Positions 1 through 7,466 of a DNA stretch of 11,140 nucleotides are shown in pieces. Every line of letters starts with the position of its first letter. Position 1 is the first letter of the stretch. The notes under the pieces are model-generated. The model had not been told where the DNA came from, did no database searches, and saw only the letters and a list, made by a program, of their open reading frames with translations. Location of the stretch: positions 1 to 11,140 of the forward strand of contig JBDHBX010000045.1 of assembly GCA_039592335.1 (NCBI GenBank), given 5' to 3'. This stretch comes from WVYX01 sp039592335. GTDB lineage: Bacteria; Gemmatimonadota; Gemmatimonadetes; Gemmatimonadales; GWC2-71-9. The translations under genes and the position numbers were made by a program.

Positions 1-333
1 ACCCAGCTGCTTCTCCCGGTCGATCTTGTCCCTGAGCGTCTCGCCCTCGACGTACGGCATCACGTAGTAGAGGAACGTGTCCGCCTCACCCGAGTCGTGC
101 AGCGGCAGGATGTGGGGATGCTGCAGGTTGGCCGTGACCTTGATCTCGGCCAGGAAGCGCTCGGCGCCGATCACGGCGGCTAGCTCGGGCCTGAGCACCT
201 TGAGCGCCACCTTGCGCTCGTGCTTCACGTCGTGCGCCAGGTACACCGTGGCCATGCCGCCCGCACCCAGCTCGCGCTCGATGCGGTAACGGTCGGCGAT
301 CGCCGTGGCCAGACGTCCCGTAATCTCAGACAT
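1..333 (-). CDS. Serine/threonine protein kinase C, N-terminal 111 residues (runs off the left edge)
   Basis: This is the start of a bacterial (PknB-type) Ser/Thr kinase; the reading frame is open to base 1, so the rest lies outside the window. The visible part begins MSEITGRLATAIADRY and contains the glycine-rich loop (LGAGGMATVYL, about residues 22-32), the VALK lysine (about residue 45), the helix-C glutamate in RFLAEIK, and the hinge (YYVMPYVEGE). The catalytic loop is not reached. The ATG is 3 bases after the TGA of the TPR gene, so it is probably translated by coupling. The protein differs from restored kinase A at 4 of 111 residues and the DNA at 24 of 333 positions. By analogy with A and B it probably continues into a membrane segment and a PD40 propeller, but that is inference. 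Confidence 0.93.
   Translation of the reverse strand, partial: MSEITGRLATAIADRYRIERELGAGGMATVYLAHDVKHERKVALKVLRPELAAVIGAERFLAEIKVTANLQHPHILPLHDSGEADTFLYYVMPYVEGETLRDKIDREKQLG
1..333. repeat. Direct repeat, left copy (kinase C 5' region; pairs with 6905-7257)
   Basis: Aligning bases 1-333 with 6905-7257, after omitting one 20-bp duplicate, leaves 24 mismatches, about 93% identity, in the same orientation. The longest identical run is about 83 bases, covering the glycine loop to the PEL codons. The identity exceeds that between either copy and kinase B, indicating recent duplication or gene conversion between the two outer kinases. The true left end of the repeat is outside the window. Confidence 0.9.
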
Positions 334-336
334 GGA

Positions 337-1878
337 TCACCAGGTTCCGCTCAGGAGGTCGGGATCGGCGGCGTGCCACACCTCGGCCAGCATGCCCTGG
401 GCACGGCTCGCGGTCTTCTCGTCACCGGCGCCAGCGGCGGCGGCCTGCAAACCGGCTAGGGAGAGCGCGCGCTTCGGCGCCAGGGCGAGCGCGCGCTGGA
501 ACTCCTGCTGCGCCTCGTCGTAGCGGCCCAACTGCAGCAGCATCTCGCCCAGCAGCTCGTGTGACGGCTTCACCACGTCGGGAGGGCCGTACTCCATGGG
601 CAGCGCGTCCTCCAGCGCCGTCGTCTCGCGCATGAGATCGAGGGCCTTCTGCGTCGCGCCGCTCTCCAGGTACAGCATTGCCTGCAGCTCGTTGCGCAGA
701 ATCACCGGCACGGTCTCGTTGCCGCCGTACCAGCCCCCCTCGCTTTGCATCGTCATTGCGCCCAGCGCCGAGACACGCCGCTCCGCCGCGTCCACGTCAT
801 CGCGCTGGAGCGCTGCGTATCCCAACGCAAACGCATCCATCGCCCGCACCACCGTTCCGGCGCCGGACAGGTCTATCTCCCACGCGATCACCGGGTCGTC
901 CCACCGGCGCGTGTCCGCCAGATAGTGCGCGCGCATGCTGGCGAGGTAGGCGCGGCGCCGCACGCTGGGCTCCTCGCCGATCTCGCGCCACGCGCGCTCC
1001 AGGTGCGAGCGCGCCTTGTCGATGCGGCCCTGCTGCTGCAGCCCGTAGCCGAGCCACGACGTGTAGTGGTTGGGCCACCACCCGATGAGGTCGGCCGCGA
1101 CGATGTTCTGCGACACCACGTCGTCCCACATTCCCATCGCGACGAAGATGTGAGTGGTCATGTGCTGCGCGTGCGCCGCATCGGGCGCGATCTTCGAGTA
1201 GGCGCGTGCGGCGCGCAGCCCCAGCGGTGCGTGAATCGGATCGTCTACCGAGTGGATCAGGTAGTGCGCGGCGCCAGGGTGATCGGGATATTGCCGCAAC
1301 AGCTCGTCGGCGATCGCCGCCGCGCGCATGTAACTGGGAAACACGCGCACCGCCTGGCTCAGGCCGAGAATGGACAGCGCGTAGAACGCCTGCGCCTCCG
1401 GGTCGTCGGGATAGGCCGTGGCGAGATCACCCATCGCCAGGTAGTACGCCGTGTCACGCTCCGCCTTGGGCCCCTCGGCCCACAGCGCCTCCACGGCGTC
1501 CATGAACATCTTCTCCCGCTCGGTGGGCGCCTTGGTGCGGCGCTCGGCCGGCGTGGAACCCAGCCGCGCGAGCACGGCAACCGCGGCATCGCGGTCCCGC
1601 TCCTGCCACAGCGAGTGATTGTACGTCATCGACTCGCCCCAGTACGCCAAGGCGAAGTCGGGATCCAGCTCCTGCGCCTTGCGAAAGGCCTTGGCAGCCG
1701 CGTCGTACTCGAAGCTGTGCAGCCAGAGCACACCCTCGATGAAGTGCTCCTGCGCCCCTCCGGACGCCGACGTGGGAAATGTGACGGATCCCAAACGTGG
1801 CTCTTGGGCTTCGAGCGCAGTGGCGCCGCACAGGGCAGCCAATGTTGCGCACGCAGTCAAACAGGTCACTCGCTTCAC
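337..1878 (-). CDS. Secreted tetratricopeptide-repeat protein with a histidine-rich core motif
   Basis: A 513-residue protein starting at GTG 1878, preceded by GAGGG at 1885-1889 with 6 bases of spacing. Residues 1 to about 25 look like a Sec signal peptide (MKRV, then a hydrophobic stretch, then ALEA before QEP), so it should act outside the cytoplasm. TPR-like helical pairs are visible near residues 44-80 (EHFIEGVLWLHSFEYDAAAK) and 435-475 (GEMLLQLGRYDEAQQEF). The centre carries a conserved-looking block, HYLIHSVDDPIHAPLG at about 205-220 followed by HAQHMTTHIF at about 236-245, found in a widespread family of uncharacterised TPR proteins. It lies 35 bases after kinase B and 3 bases before kinase C, so it is cotranscribed and may be an extracytoplasmic partner of the kinases; that role is inferred. 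No enzyme motif is recognised. Confidence 0.93.
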   Translation of the reverse strand: MKRVTCLTACATLAALCGATALEAQEPRLGSVTFPTSASGGAQEHFIEGVLWLHSFEYDAAAKAFRKAQELDPDFALAYWGESMTYNHSLWQERDRDAAVAVLARLGSTPAERRTKAPTEREKMFMDAVEALWAEGPKAERDTAYYLAMGDLATAYPDDPEAQAFYALSILGLSQAVRVFPSYMRAAAIADELLRQYPDHPGAAHYLIHSVDDPIHAPLGLRAARAYSKIAPDAAHAQHMTTHIFVAMGMWDDVVSQNIVAADLIGWWPNHYTSWLGYGLQQQGRIDKARSHLERAWREIGEEPSVRRRAYLASMRAHYLADTRRWDDPVIAWEIDLSGAGTVVRAMDAFALGYAALQRDDVDAAERRVSALGAMTMQSEGGWYGGNETVPVILRNELQAMLYLESGATQKALDLMRETTALEDALPMEYGPPDVVKPSHELLGEMLLQLGRYDEAQQEFQRALALAPKRALSLAGLQAAAAGAGDEKTASRAQGMLAEVWHAADPDLLSGTW

Positions 1879-1913
1879 GCGTTTCCCTCGCTCATTCGGT
1901 TCTCGATCACTCC

Positions 1914-4574
1914 CTAGCGCCCGCCGCCCTGCTCACCCGACCCCGCCACCTCCAGGTGCCACTTCTGCACGATGACGATCTCCGAAGCAGCGGCGCGCCG
2001 GACCATGAGGAAGCGGCCATCCGGGTGGACGTCGTAGTTGGCATGCGGGGCGGCGCGTTCGTAGTCGCCGGCGTCGAACAGGGGCGTGCGTGATGTCACG
2101 CGGAAATCGGGTGTCATCTGCACGGCGGCCGCAATCATGCGGCTCCCGCCCCCGCCCGTCTCGACGTAGAACAACTCGCGTCCGTCGCGGCTCCAGACCG
2201 GCTCCTGGCCGCCGTCGCGCGACACTTGTATCCGTCCGCCCTCTTGCGACAGCGAGCGGACGTACACCTCGCTGCGCCCCGTTTCATCGGTCACGTAGGC
2301 GAGCCACCTGCCGTTGGGCGAAAGAGCCGGGAAGTCCTCTGAGAACGAGGTGTTGAGCAGCGGCCTCGGCGCGGCGCCATCGCGGGCGTGCAGCCACAGG
2401 TCGTACAGTGTCTCGACGTTCTGCGATATCAGCACCACCGACTCTCCATCGGGCAGCCACGCGCCGGCGGTGAACTCGTCCTCACCGACATGGATGGAGT
2501 CGGCGTCCCCCGCCCCATCGATGTTGCGGCAGAACACCCCGCGCGTGCCGCTCCTGCCGGTCGCGTAGCACACGCGGCGGCCATCCGGCATCCACACGGG
2601 GTCGTTCGCGTCGCCCTCGAACGAGACGCGCGTGAGCGTGCCCTGTTCCACATCCAGCACCCAGATGTCTCGGCTCCCCTGGTCGCTGATGTCCACAACC
2701 ACGTGGCGGCCGTCGGGCGAGACACGCGGCGAGTGGAACTGACGGGTGAGATCGGTGACGGGCGTCGCTTTACCCGTTCGATCCACCAGCATCAACTCGG
2801 TGATGCGCGCCGGCACGTAGGCCAGCGTCCCATTGTCCGAGATGGCGAACTGGGGGGTGCTGCCTGCTATGTGCACGTCCTGGGCGACCGTGGTCGGCTC
2901 GCCCGTGATCTCCATGCGCTTCAGATCGAAGGGCACCGCCTGGAGGGTGCCGTCCTCGAGCGCGTAGACCAGGTGCCCGGTGCGCGAGTAGCGCGCTCCG
3001 CCGGCGCCGGCGGGAATGAGCAACTTGCGGCGTCCCGTCTCGGGCCACACGACCGCCACTCCAGTGCCTCCCAGGCGCGGGGTCGCCAGGCCGCGCGCGT
3101 TGAACGTGACCAGCACCGCATCTCCGCCGGGCAGGACATCGGGGAACCAGAGATCCAGCTCGCCCAACGAGGTGTCCGGGACGATGAACGGTGTGGCCTC
3201 CCCTCCCGAGAGCGGCACGCTCATGAGCCCCCGCCGCACGCCCTTGAAGATGATCGTGCCGTCTTCCATCCAGGCGAACCCGCCGTTGTTCGATCCCAGC
3301 GTGATTCTGAGCGGCGGACCACCACCAACGGGTACCCGCCCCAGCTCGCCCGTGGCCTTGTCGAAGCCGAGCCACTCGCCGTCGTAGGAGAAGAACGGGT
3401 TGTCCAATCCCTGCAGACCCGCGATCGGGATCGGCTCGAGCGAGCGCATGTTCCGCACGAACAGCCTCCCCCCACCCGCCACGATGTAGGCTAGCCGCGC
3501 GCCGTCGCGCGACAACGCAATCGCCTGCGTCGGCGCGCCACTGAGCTGTTGCTCGGGTCCGATCGGAATCGTGAAGCGCACCACGTGGGCGTCGGTCGCA
3601 GCGGGAGGCGCGATCGCGCGACCTGTGAAGAAACCCACCGCTAGAATCGCGACGGCCGCGACCGCGGCTGCGACACGCAGCCTGAAGCGGCCGACCCGGG
3701 CCACTGCCGGGGCCACCGAGGGTCTCGTGTCCACCAGACCCGGCTTCTCGAGCGCGTCACCGAACTCGGCGGCCGAGCGGAATCGGTCGGCCGGCAACTT
3801 CTCCAGGGCCTTGTGCGTCGCGGCGGCCACGTGCGCAGGCGTGCTGGGCCGCGCCCGTTCCAGGCGCGACGGCTCCTCCGTCACGATCTTCGCGATGATC
3901 GCCTGTGCCGTGGAGCCGGTGTGCGGCGGATCGCCCACCAGCATCTCGTACAGCACAGCTCCCAGCGAGTAGACGTCGCTGCGCCCGTCCAGCTCGCGGT
4001 CGCCCATCGCCTGCTCGGGGCTCATGTAGTGCGGGGTTCCGATCGATAGCCCGGTTTCGGTGAGGCGGGTGCCGCCCGCCTCGCTCACAGCGAGCGCGAT
4101 CCCGAAGTCCACGACGAGCGGCTGCCCGTCGTGCATCAGGATGTTCTCGGGCTTGATATCGCGGTGGATCACCTCCTGCCGATGGGCGTAGTCGAGCCCG
4201 CTCGCCACGGCCGTCGCGATCTTCACCGCCTCGTCCACGGCGAGCTGCTTCTCGCGCTGCAGCTTCGCGCCGAGCGACTCTCCCTCGATGTACGGCATGA
4301 CATAGAACAGGAAGCCGTCGGCCTCGCCCGAGTCGTACAGCGGCAGGATGTGGGGGTGCTGCAGGTTGGCGGTGACCTTGATCTCCTTGAGGAACCGCTC
4401 GCCGCCGATCACCGCCGCCAGCTCCGGCTTGAGCACCTTCACCGCCACCTGGCGGTCGTGCTTCATGTCCTGCGCGAGATAGACGGTCGCCATCCCGCCC
4501 GCACCGAGCTCGCGCTCGATGGCGTAGCGGCCGGCCAGCGCCGACGTGAGCCGGGAGATCTCGACTCCGGTCAC
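1914..4574 (-). CDS. Transmembrane serine/threonine kinase B with C-terminal PD40 (TolB-like) beta-propeller
   Basis: An 886-residue receptor-like Ser/Thr kinase. The kinase domain covers about residues 17-275 with the expected residues: GAGGMATVYL loop (24-33), VAVK lysine 46, helix-C Glu64, HRDIKPEN (137-144), DFG (156-158), GTPHYMSPEQ (179-188), Asp200 and the Arg of PADRF. A single hydrophobic segment (about 299-320) follows, then a C-terminal half with repeated S/T-x-DG strands (SRDGARLAYI, SPDGRHVVVD, SPNGRWLAYV, HPDGRFLMVR) typical of PD40/TolB propellers. The expected topology is kinase in the cytoplasm and propeller outside. The start is GTG 4574, which overlaps the TGA of kinase A (GTGA) and has GGAGG 8 bases upstream. 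Substrates and ligand are unknown. Unlike kinase A, this copy has no visible lesion. Confidence 0.96.
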   Translation of the reverse strand: MTGVEISRLTSALAGRYAIERELGAGGMATVYLAQDMKHDRQVAVKVLKPELAAVIGGERFLKEIKVTANLQHPHILPLYDSGEADGFLFYVMPYIEGESLGAKLQREKQLAVDEAVKIATAVASGLDYAHRQEVIHRDIKPENILMHDGQPLVVDFGIALAVSEAGGTRLTETGLSIGTPHYMSPEQAMGDRELDGRSDVYSLGAVLYEMLVGDPPHTGSTAQAIIAKIVTEEPSRLERARPSTPAHVAAATHKALEKLPADRFRSAAEFGDALEKPGLVDTRPSVAPAVARVGRFRLRVAAAVAAVAILAVGFFTGRAIAPPAATDAHVVRFTIPIGPEQQLSGAPTQAIALSRDGARLAYIVAGGGRLFVRNMRSLEPIPIAGLQGLDNPFFSYDGEWLGFDKATGELGRVPVGGGPPLRITLGSNNGGFAWMEDGTIIFKGVRRGLMSVPLSGGEATPFIVPDTSLGELDLWFPDVLPGGDAVLVTFNARGLATPRLGGTGVAVVWPETGRRKLLIPAGAGGARYSRTGHLVYALEDGTLQAVPFDLKRMEITGEPTTVAQDVHIAGSTPQFAISDNGTLAYVPARITELMLVDRTGKATPVTDLTRQFHSPRVSPDGRHVVVDISDQGSRDIWVLDVEQGTLTRVSFEGDANDPVWMPDGRRVCYATGRSGTRGVFCRNIDGAGDADSIHVGEDEFTAGAWLPDGESVVLISQNVETLYDLWLHARDGAAPRPLLNTSFSEDFPALSPNGRWLAYVTDETGRSEVYVRSLSQEGGRIQVSRDGGQEPVWSRDGRELFYVETGGGGSRMIAAAVQMTPDFRVTSRTPLFDAGDYERAAPHANYDVHPDGRFLMVRRAAASEIVIVQKWHLEVAGSGEQGGGR

Positions 4575-7159
4575 CGGCCCGTCCTCCGCAGCAGCTCCTC
4601 GAACCAGTTGAGCACGACCACCACGTCGAAGGAGCCGCCCTGGTTCCTGATGAAGACGAAGCGCTGGTCGTCGGGGGTGATGTCGTACACCACGTGCCCG
4701 GCGCCGTCGCGCTCGTAGGCCGCCGACTGGAACAGCACCCGGCGCGCTCCCACACTGAAGGTGGGCTCCACGCGAACGTCGACGGACACTAGATCGCCGG
4801 TGGGGTCACGATAGACCAGCTCCTTCCCACTGTGCGCCCACACGGGTTCCTGGCCGCCGTCGGTGGACACCTGCCACCGTCCACCGGGCCCCGGGAAGGG
4901 CCGCACATAGACCTCCGGACGCCCCGACTCGTCGGAGGTATAGGCTAGCCAATTCCCGTCGGGCGAGAGCGTCGGGTTGAGTTCGTCGAACTCGGTGGCG
5001 AGGAAGGTCGTGGGCACCGAATCGATGCCCGGCCGGATGTACTTGATGTCACGGCCAGTGGGCCCACCGGGGCCCTCGCGGTAGACCAAGACCTCGCCGT
5101 CGCGCGACCACCACGCCTCCTGGATGGGCCGGCCCGAGGAGATGAGCGGCTCGGCAGGCCCGCTCCCGTCCCACGGCTTCCAGTAGAGCGCCCTCCCTCC
5201 GCCCCGCGTCGAGACGAACGTCACACGGCTCCCATCGGGGGTCCATACCGGCCGCGTGTTGAGCTCGCCCTCGAAAGTCAGTCGCGACAGCGTGCCCTGC
5301 TCCACATCGTACACCCACACATCCTCTCCGCCGCCGTCCGACTCATAGCTGAGCGCCAGCCGCCTGCCGTCGGGCGAGACGCGCACGTACTCGAAGTCGT
5401 GGTCCATGTCGGACGCGACGGCGCGCTCCGTGCCGTCCCGCTCGACCCAGACGAGCTGCTCTGAGGCGGCTACGCCGGCGGCATACACCAACGTCCCGCT
5501 GTTGGAGACCGTGAACTGCGACGCACCCCCGCCCTGCACTATCACACCCTCGAGCAGCGGGGTCGCCGGCCCCGTGATCTCCAGCTTGTGCTGGTCGAAC
5601 GGCGCGGCGAGCAGCGCGCCGTCGGCACGGGTGTACGCGATGTGTCCGGTCGGAACGTACCGGCCCATCGTGCCCCGGAGCAGCACCCTCACCTCCTTCG
5701 TTTCGAGCGACACGACAGCGATGTCGGCTTCCGCATTGCCCCCTCTCCAGATGGTAAACAGCGCTCCCTTCCCACTTGGCAGCGCATCGACCCAGCGGTG
5801 GCTGAGTTCCCCCTGGGCGGTGTCGGGCCTGGTGAGCACCTCGTGGGCTCCTCCGCCAGCGGGGACACGTGACAGTCCCACCTCCCCCTGCCGTTCGTAG
5901 TACAGCCACCCGTCCTCACCCCAGTCGCCGCCGAGGGGGAACGCCGAGTCGGACACCGTGAGCGGGGGACCGCCGGCCAGGGAGATGACGCGCAGGGCGA
6001 TCGGTGCGCCCGTGTTATACGCGACCGACTGGCCATCGGGGGAGAAGAACGGAGCAAAGGCGTTCACCGTCCCGGGAAGGCGCGTCGCCTCGAGTTGATC
6101 GATGGGCCTGAGCCAGAGCTCCCCCGGACTGGTCTCGCTCGGCCCGACGTACACGAGGTGTGACCCGTCGGGCGAGAGCGCCGCACCCGGACCGAAACGA
6201 CCGGCGGGCGCCTGTTCCTCCGGCAGCGCGATGTTGAAGCGAGCGACCTGTTTGGGTGGCTCGGGCCGCAGCCAGCCCCACGCCGCGAGCGCAATCGCGA
6301 CGACGGCGACGCCGGCGGCGGTTGACAGGCGCCAATCGAGGCGCTGCCTCGTTGCCGCCACATCCTCCCCAGTCGGCAGCGGATGCGCATCGGTATCGGC
6401 CAGCCCCGGCCGCACCAGCGCCTCGGCAAAGCTGAGCGCTGTGGGGAAGCGATCAGCCGGCAGCTTCGCCAATGCCTTCGAGATGGACGCGGCCACGTGC
6501 GGCGGCACCGTGTCACGATGCACCGTCACCGACGGCGCCTTCTCCGTAATCACCTTCGCCACGATCGCCTGCGCCGTGCTGCCCGTGTACGGCGGGTCGC
6601 CGGCCAGCATCTCGTACAGCATCGCGCCCAGCGAATACACGTCGCTGCGCGCGTCCAGCTCGCGATCGCCCATCGCCTGCTCGGGGCTCATGTAATGCGG
6701 CGTGCCGATCGAGAGGCCCGTCTCGGTGAGGCGTGCACCGCCCGCATGGCTCAAGGCGAGCGCGATCCCGAAGTCCGCCACCAGCGCCTGCCCATCGTGC
6801 AGCAGGATGTTCTCCGGCTTGATGTCGCGGTGGATCACGCCCTGGCGGTGCGCGTAGTCCAGCGCTGCGGCCACGCTGCGCGTGATCTCGATCGCCTCTT
6901 CTATCCCCAGCTGCTTCTCGCGCTCGATCTTGTCGCGCAGTGTCTCGCCCTCGACGAACGGCATCACGTAGTACAGGAACGTGTCCGCCTCGCCCGAGTC
7001 GTGCAGCGGCAGGATGTGGGGATGCTGCAGGTTGGCCGTGACCTTGATCTCGGCGAGGAAGCGCTCGGCGCCGATCACCGCGGCCAGCTCGGGCCTGAGC
7101 ACCTTGAGCGCCACCTTGCGCTCGTGCTTCACGTCGTGCGCCAGGTACACCGTGGCCAT
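4571..7159 (-). CDS. Transmembrane serine/threonine kinase A with PD40 propeller, 5' end displaced by a frameshift
   Basis: The open frame encodes 862 residues beginning MATVYLAHDVKHERK, in the middle of the kinase glycine-rich loop. The remainder is intact: VALK Lys19, Glu37, HRDIKPEN (110-117), DFG (129-131), GTPHYMSPEQ (152-161), Asp173, a membrane segment at about 279-296, and SPDG-type propeller strands near 329, 373, 595, 640, 685 and 732. The natural start is ATG 7257, with GGGGGGAG (7265-7272) 7 bases upstream. A 20-bp tandem duplication at 7151-7190 puts residues 1-26 in another frame; removing one copy gives an 888-residue protein. As the sequence stands, translation would have to restart at ATG 7159 and the product would lack the first kinase strand and the GAGG of the ATP loop. 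Its TGA overlaps the GTG of kinase B. Activity of the shortened form is doubtful. Confidence 0.9.
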   Translation of the reverse strand: MATVYLAHDVKHERKVALKVLRPELAAVIGAERFLAEIKVTANLQHPHILPLHDSGEADTFLYYVMPFVEGETLRDKIEREKQLGIEEAIEITRSVAAALDYAHRQGVIHRDIKPENILLHDGQALVADFGIALALSHAGGARLTETGLSIGTPHYMSPEQAMGDRELDARSDVYSLGAMLYEMLAGDPPYTGSTAQAIVAKVITEKAPSVTVHRDTVPPHVAASISKALAKLPADRFPTALSFAEALVRPGLADTDAHPLPTGEDVAATRQRLDWRLSTAAGVAVVAIALAAWGWLRPEPPKQVARFNIALPEEQAPAGRFGPGAALSPDGSHLVYVGPSETSPGELWLRPIDQLEATRLPGTVNAFAPFFSPDGQSVAYNTGAPIALRVISLAGGPPLTVSDSAFPLGGDWGEDGWLYYERQGEVGLSRVPAGGGAHEVLTRPDTAQGELSHRWVDALPSGKGALFTIWRGGNAEADIAVVSLETKEVRVLLRGTMGRYVPTGHIAYTRADGALLAAPFDQHKLEITGPATPLLEGVIVQGGGASQFTVSNSGTLVYAAGVAASEQLVWVERDGTERAVASDMDHDFEYVRVSPDGRRLALSYESDGGGEDVWVYDVEQGTLSRLTFEGELNTRPVWTPDGSRVTFVSTRGGGRALYWKPWDGSGPAEPLISSGRPIQEAWWSRDGEVLVYREGPGGPTGRDIKYIRPGIDSVPTTFLATEFDELNPTLSPDGNWLAYTSDESGRPEVYVRPFPGPGGRWQVSTDGGQEPVWAHSGKELVYRDPTGDLVSVDVRVEPTFSVGARRVLFQSAAYERDGAGHVVYDITPDDQRFVFIRNQGGSFDVVVVLNWFEELLRRTGR

Positions 7160-7257
7160 GCCGCCCGCCCCGTGGCCATGCCGCCCGCCCCGAGCTCGCG
7201 CTCGATGCGGTAGCGGTCGGCGATGGCCGTGGTCAGACGTGCAGTGATCTCGCTCAT
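7129..7257 (-). pseudogene. Out-of-frame N-terminal fragment of kinase A (42 residues)
   Basis: From ATG 7257 the frame reads MSEITARLTTAIADRYRIERELGAGGMAT, matching kinase C and the start of kinase B. It enters the second copy of the 20-bp repeat in the wrong frame, adds 13 unrelated residues (GRAAWPRCTWRTT) and stops at TGA 7129-7131. The fragment overlaps the downstream 862-residue ORF by 31 bases, so ribosomes ending here could reinitiate at ATG 7159. A good Shine-Dalgarno sequence ahead of 7257 and close identity to kinase C show this was the real kinase A start. If the duplication is a sequencing or assembly artefact, this entry and the 4571-7159 ORF are one intact gene. Confidence 0.85.
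7151..7190. repeat. Exact 20-bp tandem duplication in the kinase A glycine-loop codons
   Basis: CGTGGCCATGCCGCCCGCCC occurs at 7151-7170 and again, identically, at 7171-7190. The matching region of kinase C (around 246-265) and of kinase B has only one copy. Twenty bases is not a multiple of three, so the second copy shifts the frame. Each copy carries one ATG on the minus strand. Replication slippage is the likeliest origin, but an assembly artefact cannot be excluded. Confidence 0.97.
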
Positions 7258-7258
7258 G

Positions 7259-7348
7259 CTATCGCTCCCCCCAGAAGCGGTTGCTGAGGTCTACCATGTA
7301 TGTCTGTTGGATTCCCGACGGGGCTGTGTAGCAGAGCCCCGCGTCCAC
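7259..7348 (-). CDS. Possible 29-residue ORF or decayed gene end just upstream of kinase A
   Basis: From GTG 7348 the frame reads MDAGLCYTAPSGIQQTYMVD and continues LSNRFWGER to TAG 7259-7261, one base before the kinase A ATG. The composition looks protein-like and third positions are mostly G or C. The spacing copies the other junctions of this operon, where each kinase starts within 4 bases of a stop. The frame is closed by TAG at 7364-7366. Above it a second frame reads FGRAQWRLRPPVDRVLAELW, so the two could be pieces of one frameshifted older gene. No family is recognised and no good ribosome site precedes the GTG. It may be chance, a leader peptide or a gene remnant. Confidence 0.25.
   Translation of the reverse strand: MDAGLCYTAPSGIQQTYMVDLSNRFWGER
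7319..7341 (-). repeat. Inverted repeat, 7-bp stem
   Basis: CGGGGCT at 7319-7325 and AGCCCCG at 7335-7341 are perfect complements around a 9-base loop. The site lies about 60 bases before the kinase A start and inside the possible small ORF. It has no T-run on either strand. It could be a leader RNA hairpin or a protein-binding site, but the function is unknown. Confidence 0.4.
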
Positions 7349-7402
7349 CGCGTCCTCACCGTACTACCGAGCGCCCACAACTCGGCCAGCACGCGGTCAA
7401 CC

Positions 7403-7440
7403 GGCGGCCGGAGCCGCCATTGGGCCCGCCCGAAGGCGGG
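7403..7440 (-). promoter_or_regulatory. Two tandem GC-rich hairpins in the kinase operon leader
   Basis: On the minus strand CCCGCC-TTCG-GGCGGG (7440-7425) forms a 6-bp stem closed by the very stable cUUCGg tetraloop. Six bases later GGCGGC-TCCG-GCCGCC (7418-7403) forms a second 6-bp stem with a 4-base loop. Neither is followed by a T-run, so they do not look like ordinary intrinsic terminators. If transcription of the kinase operon begins upstream they lie in its 5' leader and could affect mRNA stability or premature termination. Confidence 0.45.
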
Positions 7441-7466
7441 GGGTGTGTCGCTGGGGTCGGGAGGCG

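Larger units (their letters stand above)
6905..7257. repeat. Direct repeat, right copy (kinase A 5' region; pairs with 1-333)
   Basis: Partner of the left copy. Most of its mismatches are synonymous, and only four residue changes separate the two encoded segments once the duplicated 20 bp is set aside. The pair lies about 6.9 kb apart in direct orientation, so recombination between them would delete kinase A, kinase B and the TPR gene and leave one hybrid kinase. Confidence 0.9.

Noticed and set aside
334..341. GGTGATCC just before the kinase C ATG, complementary to the end of 16S rRNA
   Set aside because: It abuts the start codon with no spacing, so it could not place the ribosome normally; coupling from the TPR stop is a better explanation.
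1880..1900. Six-codon frame MSEGNA overlapping the TPR start
   Set aside because: It is too short and has no supporting signal; most likely chance.
745..1917. Plus-strand open frame of 390 codons
   Set aside because: It lies fully antisense to the TPR gene, is rich in Arg, His and Val with no recognisable domain, and is explained by GC-rich codon bias of the opposite strand.
2388..3494. Plus-strand open frame of 368 codons
   Set aside because: It is antisense to the kinase B propeller, is low-complexity Arg/His-rich and has no ribosome site or domain.
6383..7213. Plus-strand open frame of 276 codons
   Set aside because: It mirrors the kinase A domain, and the same type of shadow appears opposite kinase B at 4131-4718.
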